A stretch of DNA of 64,000 nt from Phosphoribacter sp037045055 (GCA_037045055.1 JBAOHJ010000002.1:310001-374000), one strand, 5' to 3'; counted from the stretch's first letter, positions 34,953 to 47,019 are shown. Numbers and translations: made by a program. The notes: generated from the sequence alone by a model not told the origin.

Positions 34953-35471
34953 TCAGGTGGCCAGCGCCGCCTGGAAGTGCCCCAACAGGTCCGCGCCGAA
35001 GAGCACGAAGCGCACCAGGTCGAGACGGTCGCCGTCGGCGCTGCCGCGCACCGCGTCGACGGCCACTCGGGCCACGGTGTCCGGCGCCCATCCGTAGACC
35101 CCCGCGCTCACCGCGGGTGCGGCCAGGGTCCGGGCGCCGACCCGGACGGCCTCGGCCAGCGAGGCGGTGAAGCAGCGTGCCAGGTCGGCCTCGTCGCACT
35201 GACCGGCGGTCCAGTTGGGGCCCACCGTGTGGATGACCCAACGGCAGGGCAGCCGCCCGGCCCCGGTGGCCACGGCCTGCCCCACCGGGAGCCCTTGGCG
35301 GTAGGCGCCGGCGCGCAGCGCTCGGCACTCGGCCAGCAGGCCCGGTCCCGCGGCCCGGTGGATCGCCCCGTCGACGCCTCCCCCGCCGAGCAGCGACGAG
35401 TTGGCCGCGTTGACGATGGCGTCGACCCGCTGGTGGGTGATGTCGCCCTGGATGGCCTCGATACGCGTCAC
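34953..35471 (-). CDS. Macrodomain protein (O-acetyl-ADP-ribose deacetylase-like)
   Basis: ADP-ribose-binding macrodomain of 172 residues. The family signature NAANSSLLGGGGVDGAIHRAAG is complete, and CRWVIHTVGPNW, then PAVSAGVYGWAPDTVARVAVD form the distal loop and last helix. MacroD-like enzymes remove ADP-ribose or acetyl-ADP-ribose. GTG 35471 is used because similarity starts at the second residue. Its stop is 6 bp from the end of the cstR gene (convergent). The divergent side faces clpB across a GC-only tract. Confidence 0.9.
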   Translation of the reverse strand: MTRIEAIQGDITHQRVDAIVNAANSSLLGGGGVDGAIHRAAGPGLLAECRALRAGAYRQGLPVGQAVATGAGRLPCRWVIHTVGPNWTAGQCDEADLARCFTASLAEAVRVGARTLAAPAVSAGVYGWAPDTVARVAVDAVRGSADGDRLDLVRFVLFGADLLGHFQAALAT

Positions 35472-35491
35472 CTCCCCACGGTATGCCGCCA

Positions 35492-35581
35492 GCCCCCGGC
35501 CCGCCCGCGCCCGGCCCGCCCGCGCCCGGCCCGCGCCCGGCCCGCCGCGCCCCGCCCGCGCCCGCCCGCGCCCCGCCCGGC
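35492..35581. repeat. 90-bp G/C-only, C-run-rich tract
   Basis: The stretch contains no A or T and at least fifteen CCC runs on the plus strand (repeats of CCCGCCCGCG and CCCGGCCCGC). It lies between the macrodomain gene and the clpB promoter. The complementary strand could form G-quadruplexes. It may be simple slippage-derived DNA. Confidence 0.8.
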
Positions 35582-35611
35582 TCGCGGCCACCCCGGCGGC
35601 CGAAGCCCTGC

Positions 35612-35632
35612 CTTGAGTGGAATAGACTCAAC
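35612..35632. promoter_or_regulatory. HAIR operator (HspR site) upstream of clpB
   Basis: CTTGAGT at 35612-35618 and ACTCAAC at 35626-35632 are separated by 7 bp; only the last base differs from the published HAIR consensus. It lies 60 bp before the clpB ATG. Confidence 0.9.
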
Positions 35633-35692
35633 TTCGGCGCGGTTGGCCAGAGTAGACCTCGGCACCCTCTGGGAAGGAAGCACCCGGCATAC

Positions 35693-38260
<2,568 letters not shown>

Positions 38261-38312
38261 CCGCTCTGGGACAGGCACTTTCGCAATCGCCCCAATCGGG
38301 GGACGATGAGGT

Positions 38313-38744
38313 ATGGCCGAGCTGACCCAGGAAGACCGCAACATCGTCCGGGGCGCCACCTTCGGGGCGATGTCGCTCGTGTCGCGCGCCGACCCGGGGT
38401 TCTTCGACATGTTCAAGGAGAGCCTGGCCGGCTCCCAGGCCCTGGCCGCAGCCCCGGAGGAGCTGCGGCGGGTCCTGGCGCACGGCGCGTTCGTCGTGTC
38501 GCCCAGCGGGTCGGCGGACGATCTGGAGAAGGCCGTCGTCGAGCAGATCTCGCAGGCGACACGGATCCTCGCCGAAGCCTCGCACACCCTGCTGGAGGGA
38601 TTCCGCGCGGTCGTCCTCACCGCGTGCGACGCCGTCGCGGCGGCGTCCGGCGGGGTCGTGGACCCCGAGTCCGCGGCCATCGCGAGGATCCGTGGCGCCC
38701 TGGGCGGCCACCGGGACGACCCGTCGGAGCCGGCCGCGCAGTGA
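38313..38744 (+). CDS. Conserved hypothetical helical protein
   Basis: I do not recognise this 143-residue protein. It starts with MAELTQEDRNIVRGATFGAMSLVSRADPGFFDMFKE and appears mostly alpha-helical, with a Gly/Asp-rich C-terminus. No signal peptide or membrane segment. The ATG at 38313 has GAGGT directly before it. It follows clpB by 52 bp on the same strand, so it may be cotranscribed and heat-inducible, which is an inference from position only. Third positions are strongly G/C, so it is very probably a real gene. Confidence 0.8.
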   Translation: MAELTQEDRNIVRGATFGAMSLVSRADPGFFDMFKESLAGSQALAAAPEELRRVLAHGAFVVSPSGSADDLEKAVVEQISQATRILAEASHTLLEGFRAVVLTACDAVAAASGGVVDPESAAIARIRGALGGHRDDPSEPAAQ

Positions 38745-38780
38745 GCGACGGACGGGCCCAGGCGGCCCGGCCGGTGCGGT

Positions 38781-40883
38781 TCAGGGAGCCTTGGTGTACT
38801 CCTTCGCCTTGTCCGCGGGCATGTAGTCGTAGCGCAGCTGCCGTCGGGTGAACGACCCCGTGCCGTGCGACACCGATCGCAGGTCGATGGGATACCGCGA
38901 CAGCTCGGTCTGCGGCACCTCGGCGTGCACGATCGTCCAGCCCGACTCGGGCGCCGGCTCGGTGCCCAGGACCTGGCCGCGGCGGCTGCGCAGGTCGGAC
39001 ATCACCGCGCCGACGTAGTCGTCGCTCACGGTGATGTCGACCGCGTCGATGGGCTCCAAGAGCGCGACGGTCGACTCGTTGGCGGCCTCCTTGAGGGCCA
39101 GCGCCGCCGCGGTCTGGAACGCCATGTCGGAGGAGTCCACCGAGTGGGCCTTGCCGTCGAAGAGGGTGACCCGGACGTCCACGACGGGATAGCCGGTGAG
39201 CACGCCCTTGACCAACTGGGCGCGGGCGCCCTTCTCGACCGAGGGGATGAACTGCCGGGGCACCGCGCCGCCGACGACCTTGTCGACGAACTCGAAGCCG
39301 CCGCCGCGCTCCAGCGGCTCGATCTCGACCTGGCACACGGCATACTGCCCGTGCCCGCCGGACTGCTTGACGTGCCGCCCCTGCACGGTGACCTTCTTGA
39401 CGAAGGTCTCGCGCAGCGCCGTGCGGAAGGGCTCGGCCTCCACCTGCACGCCGTACCGGTCGTGCAACCGGTCCAGCAGCACCTCGACGTGCGCCTGTCC
39501 CATGGTCCACAGGACCACCTGGTGGGTCTCGGCGTTGTGCTCCATCCGCATCGTCACGTCCTCGGCGACGAGGCGCTGCAACGCGCCGGCGAGCTTGTCC
39601 TCGTCGGCCTTGGACTTGGCGTGGATCGCCACCGGCAGCAGCGGCTCGGGCAACACCCACGGCTCGACCAGGGCGGGCCGGTCCTTGGCCGAGAGGGTGT
39701 CGGACGTCTCGGCCTTGGAGAGCTTGGCGACCAGGACGATCTCGCCGGCCACGGCGGACTCCCGGGGGCGCAGCGCGTCGACCAGCGGCGAGGACAGCGG
39801 GCCGACCCGCTCGTCGTCGTCGTGCTGGGGATGACCCTCGATCTCGCGGCCGACGAACTGCTCCAGGTGCCCGGAGACGTGCACGACGTCCTCGGCCCGC
39901 AGGGTGCCGGAGAAGACCCGCACCAGCGACAGGCGGCCCACGTAGGGGTCGCTGCTGGTGCGGATGACCTCGGCGACCAGCGGTCCGGAGGGGTCGCACG
40001 ACAGCGTCGGCAACGCATCACCCGACGGGGTCGTCGCTGCGGGCACCGGGCGGTCGGCCGGCGAGGGGAAGGCCGACTCGATGAGCTCGAACAGCTCCTC
40101 GACGCCCACGCCGGTGGCCGGCGAGATCGGCAGGATGGGGAAGAAGGTCCCCTTGCCGATGGCCGTCTTGACGTCGGCGACGAGCTGGGCCGGGTCGAGC
40201 TGCTCGCCGGAGAGGTAGCGGTCCAGCAGCGAGTCGTCCTCGGACTCCTCGATGATGGCCTCGATGAGGGTGCCGCGGCGAGCCTCGATGGCCTGCGCCT
40301 CGGCTGCGCTCGGGTCGCGTCGTTGGCCACCGCCGTCCGCGACGTACTGGCTGATCAAGGCGATGGCCCCGATCACCTGCTTGTCCTCGGCGTGCACGGG
40401 CAGGTACACCGGTTGGGCATCCCCGAACACCCGCTGGCAGGTGGCGATGGTCTCGTCGTAGTCCGAGCGCGGCATGTCGAGCTTGCTCACGGCGATGGCG
40501 CGCGGCATACCCACGGCCGCACATTCCTGCCAGAGCAGCGCCGTGGCGCCGTCGATGCCGTCGGCACCGGAGATGACGAAGACCGCGGCATCCGCGGCCC
40601 GCAACCCGGCACGCAGCTCGCCGACGAAGTCGGGGTAGCCGGGGGTGTCGACGAGGTTGACGGTGAGCCCGGCACTGTCGATGGCCGCGATCTGCAGGGC
40701 CACCGAGCGCTCGTGCTCGCCGTCGCGCGGCCGTCGGCCGGCGACCCGGGCGGCCACGAGGTGCTCGAAGAGGGTGGACTTGCCCGCACCGCCAGGACCC
40801 ACGAGCACGACATTGCGCACCTGCTCGGGGCCCTGGGGGACCGGTGCGGACGAGTGCTCTCTGTTGGCGGGTGCCTTGCTCAT
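38781..40883 (-). CDS. EF-G-like GTPase (EF-G2/FusA2 type)
   Basis: Translation-factor-like GTPase of 700 residues. G1 is GPGGAGKSTL near residue 30, G3 is DTPGYPD, and the G4 motif reads SKLD instead of NKxD. Domains II-V follow: GPLVAEVIRTSSDPYVGRLS and SGGHGQYAVCQVEIEPL (domain IV loop), GALMSDL-like VGAVMSDLRSRRGQVLG. Paralogues of EF-G with this G4 change occur in actinobacteria; their role is unclear (recycling or stress ribosome rescue suggested). ATG 40883, preceded by AAAGGTGG. It faces the hypothetical clpB neighbour tail to tail. Confidence 0.9.
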   Translation of the reverse strand: MSKAPANREHSSAPVPQGPEQVRNVVLVGPGGAGKSTLFEHLVAARVAGRRPRDGEHERSVALQIAAIDSAGLTVNLVDTPGYPDFVGELRAGLRAADAAVFVISGADGIDGATALLWQECAAVGMPRAIAVSKLDMPRSDYDETIATCQRVFGDAQPVYLPVHAEDKQVIGAIALISQYVADGGGQRRDPSAAEAQAIEARRGTLIEAIIEESEDDSLLDRYLSGEQLDPAQLVADVKTAIGKGTFFPILPISPATGVGVEELFELIESAFPSPADRPVPAATTPSGDALPTLSCDPSGPLVAEVIRTSSDPYVGRLSLVRVFSGTLRAEDVVHVSGHLEQFVGREIEGHPQHDDDERVGPLSSPLVDALRPRESAVAGEIVLVAKLSKAETSDTLSAKDRPALVEPWVLPEPLLPVAIHAKSKADEDKLAGALQRLVAEDVTMRMEHNAETHQVVLWTMGQAHVEVLLDRLHDRYGVQVEAEPFRTALRETFVKKVTVQGRHVKQSGGHGQYAVCQVEIEPLERGGGFEFVDKVVGGAVPRQFIPSVEKGARAQLVKGVLTGYPVVDVRVTLFDGKAHSVDSSDMAFQTAAALALKEAANESTVALLEPIDAVDITVSDDYVGAVMSDLRSRRGQVLGTEPAPESGWTIVHAEVPQTELSRYPIDLRSVSHGTGSFTRRQLRYDYMPADKAKEYTKAP

Positions 40884-41027
40884 GGGTGCCACCTTTCTCG
40901 GTGCCGCGGGCCCGCACAAGGGGCCGAAGGTCTGGCCGACACTGTATGCCGCCGCGGCCCGCACGCTCCCGCCAGCCCGCAGCGCACCGGTGCCTACGCG
41001 AGGGTGCCGGCAGTTAGGGTGAGCGCC

Positions 41028-41720
41028 ATGCGATTGCGGGCGGTCGTCGTGGCGATGCTGCTCGCCGCGGGTGCCGGCTCCTGCACCGGCTCGGCCCCCT
41101 CGCCCGGCCCGGACGAGCCGAGCGCCGCACAGCGGCTGGCCGCCGCCAAGGCCAAGGTCGACGCGGCCCCCTCGATGCACCTGGCGCTGACCTCCAAGGA
41201 CCTGCCGCCGCAGGTCACCGGCATCGTGTCCGCGGACGGCTGGGGGGCCCATCCGCCGGCCTTCACGGGGTCCTTCCAGATGACCGTCAGGGGCACGCCG
41301 ACGGGCACCGACGTCATCGCCGTCGACGGCGTCGTCTACGCCAGGTTGCCCTTCGTCGGGCGCTTCGCCCGCGTCGACCCCCAGACCCTCGGCGCTCCCG
41401 ACCCGGCCAGGCTCTTCGACCCCGGCTCCGGGCTGACCTCGCTGTTGGTCGCCACGAGCGACCCCGTGACCGCCGGCCAGACCCGCCGCGGCAGCGAGGT
41501 GCTCACCGCCGTGCGCGGCGGCCTCGACGGGGCGCGGATCGCCCAGCTGTTCGGGGTCGGCGACCCCGCCGGCCGGTATGCCGTCGTCTACGGCCTCACC
41601 GACCCGGCCGGCGAGCTGCGCACCGTCGAGCTCACCGGTCCGTTCTTCGCCGGTGCGGTATCGACCTACTCGTTGACCCTCGATCGTTACGGGGAGCCGG
41701 TTGACATCCGCGCACCCTAG
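41028..41720 (+). CDS. LppX/LprAFG-family lipoprotein (LprG-like)
   Basis: Secreted lipoprotein of 230 residues. The signal peptide ends in GAGSC (Cys19 becomes lipidated), and the mature part (LAAAKAKVDAAPSMHLALTSKDLP, then IAVDGVVYARLPFVGRFARVDPQ) has the LppX_LprAFG lipid-binding fold. In mycobacteria LprG carries triacylated lipids and works with the exporter encoded next to it (Rv1410c, P55). The same order is seen here, with a 20-bp overlap. ATG 41028; GTG 41019 is a possible earlier start. Confidence 0.9.
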   Translation: MRLRAVVVAMLLAAGAGSCTGSAPSPGPDEPSAAQRLAAAKAKVDAAPSMHLALTSKDLPPQVTGIVSADGWGAHPPAFTGSFQMTVRGTPTGTDVIAVDGVVYARLPFVGRFARVDPQTLGAPDPARLFDPGSGLTSLLVATSDPVTAGQTRRGSEVLTAVRGGLDGARIAQLFGVGDPAGRYAVVYGLTDPAGELRTVELTGPFFAGAVSTYSLTLDRYGEPVDIRAP

Positions 41721-43362
41721 GGCCGTGCTCGCCGCGGCCTGCGTGGGCGTGCTGCTGGCCGCGGCGGACACCTACGTCGTGGTCCTCGCCCTCACCGACA
41801 TGATGGCGTCGGTCGGGATCGGGGTGCAGGCCCTGTCCCGCGCCACTCCGATCGTCTCGGGTTTCCTGCTGGGATACATCGCCTTGCTCCCCCTCGTCGG
41901 GCGGCTGGCCGACCTGGCCGACCGTCGCCGGGTGCTCGTGTCGTGCCTGTGGGTGTTCTGCGTCGGGTCGGTCGTCACGGCCCTGGCCGTGGAGTTGCCG
42001 GTGCTCGTCGGTGGCCGGTTCCTGCAGGGGGTCGGCGGCGGTGGCCTGGTCCCGGCGACGATGGCCCTCGTCGCCGACCTGTGGCCGACGCAGCGACGGG
42101 CCGTGCCCCTGGGTGTGGTGGGCGCCGTCCAGGAGCTCGGCGCGGTGGCCGGCCCGGTCCTGGGCGCGGCCGTCCTCGCGGTGAGCGACTGGCGGGCGAT
42201 CTTCTGGACCACCGCGGCGGCCGCTGGCGCACTCGCCCTGCTCTTGCGAGCCCTGGCGCGGGCACCGCGGCGGGGCGAGTGGGCACCGCGGGCGGGCGAG
42301 GGCACCTCGCGCCGCCGCAGGGTCGGCTCGTCGGTGATCACGGTGGTCCTGGCCACCATGGGCTGGCTCACCCTGGCCGCGCCGGAGCGCCTCGTCACGG
42401 ACGTCACGTGGGGGGTGGCGTTCGTGCCGCTCGTGGGCGGCTCACGAGTCCTCACCCCGATCGGGCTGGCCACCCTCGTCGCGCTCGCGCTCCTGACGGC
42501 ATACCGGCTGGTCGGTTGGTGGGAGGTGCTGCGGGTCGCCGACCTGCCCAGCGCGGCGCTCATCGCCCTGGCGCTCGGGTCGGTGGTCCTCACCTTCGCC
42601 ACAGCCCGTCCGCAGCTCGAGGTGGTCGGGCCCCGCGGGCTGGCCCTGCTGCCCGTGGGGGCGCTCGCCGCCGCCGGGGCGGTATGGCGCCAGCGGCGGA
42701 CCCGCGATCCGCTCGTGCCGCCCGCCCTGGTGCGCGGGCGGGTCGCGGTCGCGTGCGCGGTGAGCCTGTGCGTCGGGATCGCCCTGGTCACGGTCGTCGT
42801 CGACGTGCCGGTGCTGGCCCGACTCACCGTGTCGGACTCCCAGACCGACGCGGCGCTGGTGCTCGTGCGCTTCCTCGCCGCGGTCCCGGTCGGCGCGCTC
42901 GCGGGGGGCTGGCTGCTGCGGCACGCCGAGACCCGCCTGGTCGTGCCGCTGGGGCTTGCCCTGGCCGGCGCCGCGCTGGCGGCCATGGCCGGATGGGGCC
43001 GGGAGTCGCTGACCGGCCCGACCGCCACGCCCGTGCTGGCCGCCGCGGGCCTCGGCATCGGGCTGACCCTCGCCCCGGTCAACGCCGCGGCCCTGGCCGA
43101 GGCGCGACCCACGGCTCGCGGCGCCGCTGCCGCCCTGGTGGTGGTCGCCCGGATGACCGGCATGGTGCTCGGACTCGCCGTCCTCACCGCCCTGGGGCTG
43201 CGCCGGTACTACGAGGCGGTCGCAGCCCTGCCCGACCCCAGCGCCCCGACGGCGCTCGTCGACGCCGCGGTGGTGCAGGTGCGCACGGTGTTCGCCGGCG
43301 GGTCGGCGGCGGCGCTGGTGGGCGGTGCGCTGGCCACCCGTCTGGGGCCCGGACGCCGATGA
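41701..43362 (+). CDS. MFS exporter, P55/Rv1410-like
   Basis: Membrane transporter of 553 residues with about 14 helices. The motif A segment is GRLADLADRRRVLVSCLWVF, and GGRFLQGVGGGGLVPATMALVADLWP is the DHA2-type block. Its position directly after the LprG-like lipoprotein, overlapping it by 20 bp, matches the mycobacterial lprG-Rv1410c operon, which moves triacylglycerides and contributes to drug tolerance. Start TTG 41701, or GTG 41725 in the same frame. Followed by a TetR regulator gene. Confidence 0.88.
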   Translation: MTSAHPRAVLAAACVGVLLAAADTYVVVLALTDMMASVGIGVQALSRATPIVSGFLLGYIALLPLVGRLADLADRRRVLVSCLWVFCVGSVVTALAVELPVLVGGRFLQGVGGGGLVPATMALVADLWPTQRRAVPLGVVGAVQELGAVAGPVLGAAVLAVSDWRAIFWTTAAAAGALALLLRALARAPRRGEWAPRAGEGTSRRRRVGSSVITVVLATMGWLTLAAPERLVTDVTWGVAFVPLVGGSRVLTPIGLATLVALALLTAYRLVGWWEVLRVADLPSAALIALALGSVVLTFATARPQLEVVGPRGLALLPVGALAAAGAVWRQRRTRDPLVPPALVRGRVAVACAVSLCVGIALVTVVVDVPVLARLTVSDSQTDAALVLVRFLAAVPVGALAGGWLLRHAETRLVVPLGLALAGAALAAMAGWGRESLTGPTATPVLAAAGLGIGLTLAPVNAAALAEARPTARGAAAALVVVARMTGMVLGLAVLTALGLRRYYEAVAALPDPSAPTALVDAAVVQVRTVFAGGSAAALVGGALATRLGPGRR

Positions 43363-43509
43363 GCAGGTCCGGCCGGTGCGCTGCACCTGCTCATCGACGT
43401 CGCTGGGCGACTCCAACGGCCCAGCGCCGGGCGCTCCCCCGAGCTGCGTCCGGCGGCGGCGTGCGGCCGTCCCCGACCCGGCCACGCCGTGGTCGGGGAG
43501 AACACCCGC

Positions 43510-43537
43510 GCATCGGATTCTCAGCTGAATCCGATGC
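43510..43537. promoter_or_regulatory. 28-bp perfect inverted repeat, TetR operator candidate
   Basis: GCATCGGATTC (43510-43520) and GAATCCGATGC (43527-43537) are exact inverse copies with a 6-bp centre. The element lies about 85 bp upstream of the tetR start, just before an AT-containing stretch (CACTAGTGTATCC) that could hold the -10. It probably is the autoregulatory operator; a hairpin terminator of the upstream exporter gene is the alternative. Confidence 0.65.
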
Positions 43538-43621
43538 ACTAGTGTATCCGCGGTCGCCGGATCCGCCTAGCGGCACCTCGAGGTCGGGCACCTACCCATG
43601 ACGCGTGGAGAGGGGGCGTCG

Positions 43622-44290
43622 ATGACCGGGCCGACGCTGTCGCGCAAGCGGACCCAGACCAGGCTCAAGCTGCTCACCGCGGCCGCCGAGGTCTACGTCG
43701 AGCGCGGGATCCTCGGCAGCTCGGTCGAGCAGATCTGCGAGCGGGCCGGGTTCACGCGAGGAGCGTTCTACTCGAACTTCGAGTCCAGGGAGGCGCTGTG
43801 CCTGGAGCTGCTGGAGCGCCAGCGGCTGTTCTACCAGGACGCCTTCGCCCGCGGTGTGGCGGACACGGTGGCCCATTTCGCGGCCCACCCGCAGGACCGG
43901 CAGCTGCCTCCGTACGACCTCGTGGGGTTGGCCCTCGACCTGGTGGTCCCGCACCTGTTCCAGACCCGGGCGCAGGACCAGGTGTGGACGATGGCCGGGC
44001 TGCTCTACGGCGAGATGTGGATGTATGCCGTCCGGGAGCCGTCCTTCCGCGAGCCGTTCGCGGCATACGAGCGAAGTTGGTCCCAGCCCTTCGCGGTGCT
44101 GCTCGAGCAGGTGTTCCAGGCCGGCGGGCTGACCTTGACCACGTCCGTCGCCGAGGCGATCCATGTGCTGAGCGCCGTCTTCGAGCGCTCGACTCGGGAC
44201 GCCCTGGTGTCCGACGACCCGGGAGCCCGGATCGAGCGGGTGCGTGCCGACCTGCTTGGCGTGGCCCGGCTGATCACCCGGCCGAGGTGA
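43622..44290 (+). CDS. TetR/AcrR-family transcriptional regulator
   Basis: Repressor of 222 residues from ATG 43622, which is preceded by GGAGAGGGG; ATG 43598 is a weaker alternative. The HTH is RLKLLTAAAEVYVERGILGSSVEQICERAGFTRGAFYSNFESREAL (read in parts), the AcrR/RutR-type with TRGAFYSNF. A perfect 28-bp inverted repeat lies upstream. It may control itself and the preceding exporter gene. Ligand unknown. Confidence 0.88.
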   Translation: MTGPTLSRKRTQTRLKLLTAAAEVYVERGILGSSVEQICERAGFTRGAFYSNFESREALCLELLERQRLFYQDAFARGVADTVAHFAAHPQDRQLPPYDLVGLALDLVVPHLFQTRAQDQVWTMAGLLYGEMWMYAVREPSFREPFAAYERSWSQPFAVLLEQVFQAGGLTLTTSVAEAIHVLSAVFERSTRDALVSDDPGARIERVRADLLGVARLITRPR

Positions 44291-44318
44291 TCCCGGCCCG
44301 GTGCGGCGGCCGCCCGGC

Positions 44319-45119
<801 letters not shown>

Positions 45120-45168
45120 GTGGGTCAACCTAGTTCGCCGGTCGGGCGGCTACCGTAGGGTGGCGCCC

Positions 45169-45942
45169 ATGAGCACCGCCCTGGTCACCGGCGCGACCGT
45201 CGGCATCGGACTGTCCTTCGCCCGCACCCTCGCTCAGGGGCGGCACGACCTGGTCCTCGTGGCCCGGGACGGCGCCCGCCTGCAGACGGTCGCGGCCGAC
45301 CTCAGGCAGGCCCACGGGGTCGCCGTGGAGGTCCTCGTGGCTGACCTGGCCGACCGGGCCCAGGTCGAGACGGTCGCCCGGCGGGTGGCCGACGAGGGTC
45401 GCCCGGTGGACGTGGTGGTCAACAACGCCGGGTTCGGCCTGGGGACGGAGTTCCTCGACGCCGACATCGCCGACGAGGAGCGTCTGCTCGCGGTCCTCTG
45501 CCAGGCGGTCCTCGTGATCTCCCAGGCCGCCGGGCGAGCGATGTCCGCCCGGGGGCGGGGGCGGATCGTCAACATCTCCTCGGTCGCCTCGTTCGCCCCC
45601 GGCGGCACCTACTACGCGGCGAAGGCATGGGTGACCTCGTTCACCGAGGGGCTGAGCAACGAGCTGTCCGGCAGCGGCGTCACGGCGACCGCAGTGTGCC
45701 CCGGGTTCACCCGCACGGAGTTCCACCAGCGCGGCGGGATGGGCATGTCCAAGCTGCCGGACTGGATGTGGCTGGCCGCGGACGACGTGGCCCGACAGGG
45801 CTGGGCGGACGCCGTGCGCGGCAAGGTGATCTCGGTGCCGGGGTGGCAGTACAAGGCCCTCGTCGGTCTGCTGCGCACGTCGCCGCGCCCACTGGTGCGC
45901 CGGGTCACGGCCGGGATCGGCCGACGCCGGCACGGCCGCTGA
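45169..45942 (+). CDS. Short-chain dehydrogenase/reductase
   Basis: NAD(P)-dependent oxidoreductase of 257 residues (COG0300-like). The cofactor motif is TGATVGIG, then VVNNAGFGLG, the catalytic Ser in NISSVASFAPGG, Tyr-Lys in YYAAKAW. The PGFTRTEFHQR loop is typical of the DltE-like group. ATG 45169; the intergenic region to xthA is only 49 bp, so the divergent promoters overlap. Substrate unknown. Confidence 0.92.
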   Translation: MSTALVTGATVGIGLSFARTLAQGRHDLVLVARDGARLQTVAADLRQAHGVAVEVLVADLADRAQVETVARRVADEGRPVDVVVNNAGFGLGTEFLDADIADEERLLAVLCQAVLVISQAAGRAMSARGRGRIVNISSVASFAPGGTYYAAKAWVTSFTEGLSNELSGSGVTATAVCPGFTRTEFHQRGGMGMSKLPDWMWLAADDVARQGWADAVRGKVISVPGWQYKALVGLLRTSPRPLVRRVTAGIGRRRHGR

Positions 45943-46467
45943 GGCACGTCGATGAGCTCGCCGGCAGGCAGCCGACGTGCGGCTTGACCGGTGGCTGAGA
46001 GGTCACCGTCGACAGTCCGGTCCGAGGTGCGTATGCCGCGGCGTACCACTGGGAACGGGCCCGCGGCGCCTCGGCGCACCGAGGCCCGAGCCCGCCAGCT
46101 CATCGGGCGCGCATGGCTGGCCGGCGGCGAGCCGACGATCGCCCTGGGGTGCGGCGACCGGGCCCTGACGGCCTGCCGTGACGGGAGCGGGACTTCGCCG
46201 AGGTGGATCTGCCGGCTCGCCTGGGCGGGCAGCCGCCGTGCGCGGAGCCGCCCCGCGAAGGTGCGCCGCGCGCGGAGCCGCACCGCGAAGGCGCCCCGCG
46301 CGTGGAGCCGCCGCGCGAATGTGGGCGCCGCGCGGAAGTCGTGGCCACGCGAAGGTAGCCGATGTGTCAAACCGCGGGCCGGTATCCGACCGAACGCCTG
46401 CACTCGCGACCTCAGAGCGGCTGCAGCGGCGCGGGCCCGGCCGCCACCGCTGGCTAGAGTGGCCGGC
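45943..46467. other. 525-bp gap with a repeat, no gene recognised
   Basis: Between the SDR gene and pyrE I find no protein with a known domain. A frame that is open into pyrE carries only Arg/Ala-rich low-complexity sequence caused by the 30-bp repeat. The motif word occurs once (46031). The 3' half probably contains the pyrE promoter, but I cannot place it. Confidence 0.6.
46231..46335. repeat. 30-bp tandem repeat, about 3.5 copies
   Basis: CGCGGAGCCG starts at 46241 and 46271, with the variant CGTGGAGCCG at 46301, an exact 30-bp period; a partial unit begins at 46321. The period is a multiple of three. The units contain GCGAAGG at the end. It lies 130 bp upstream of pyrE and has no spacer or palindromic structure. 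Confidence 0.8.
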
Positions 46468-47019
46468 GTGAGCATCGCCGAGGATCGCGCCCGCCTGCTC
46501 GAGATCGTCAAGGCCAAGGCCATCGTCCACGGCCGGGTGACCCTGTCGTCGGGTCGCGAGGCGGACTACTACGTCGACCTGCGGCGGATCACGCTGGACG
46601 GTCAGGCCGCGCCGCTGGTCGGCCGGGTCATGCTCGAGCTCACCGCGGACCTGGACTACGACGCCGTCGGCGGCCTCACCCTGGGTGCCGACCCGGTGGC
46701 GACGTCGATGCTGCACGCCGCCGCAGCTCAGGGCCGACGCCTCGACGCGTTCGTCGTGCGCAAGGCGGGCAAGGCCCACGGCCTGCAGCAGCGCATCGAA
46801 GGCCCCTCGGTGCGCGGGCGCCGGGTGCTGGTCGTCGAGGACACCTCGACGACCGGCGCCTCCCCGCTGGACGCGGTGGCCGCCGTCCACGAGGCGGGTG
46901 CGACCGTCCTGGCCGTCGCGACCATCGCCGATCGAGACACCGGCGCGGCGCAGCGGTTCGCCGCGGCCGGTCTGGACTACCGCTTCGTCTACGGGCTGGC
47001 CGAGCTCGGTCTCGCATAG
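46468..47019 (+). CDS. pyrE: Orotate phosphoribosyltransferase
   Basis: Pyrimidine enzyme of 183 residues converting orotate and PRPP to OMP. The PRPP-binding loop VLVVEDTSTTGASPLDAV is near residue 119, and VRKAGKAHGLQQRIEG and GRVTLSSGREADYYVDLR are the family's conserved segments. GTG 46468 is used because it precedes the complete N-terminal helix (IAEDRARLLEIVKAKAI). The pyr genes it usually complements are elsewhere. LemA follows after 34 bp. Confidence 0.96.
   Translation: MSIAEDRARLLEIVKAKAIVHGRVTLSSGREADYYVDLRRITLDGQAAPLVGRVMLELTADLDYDAVGGLTLGADPVATSMLHAAAAQGRRLDAFVVRKAGKAHGLQQRIEGPSVRGRRVLVVEDTSTTGASPLDAVAAVHEAGATVLAVATIADRDTGAAQRFAAAGLDYRFVYGLAELGLA

Noticed and set aside
35612..35632. 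CIRCE element for HrcA control of the chaperone genes
   Set aside because: The arms TTGAGT/ACTCAA with 7-bp spacing match HAIR and not the CIRCE sequence (TTAGCACTC-N9-GAGTGCTAA).
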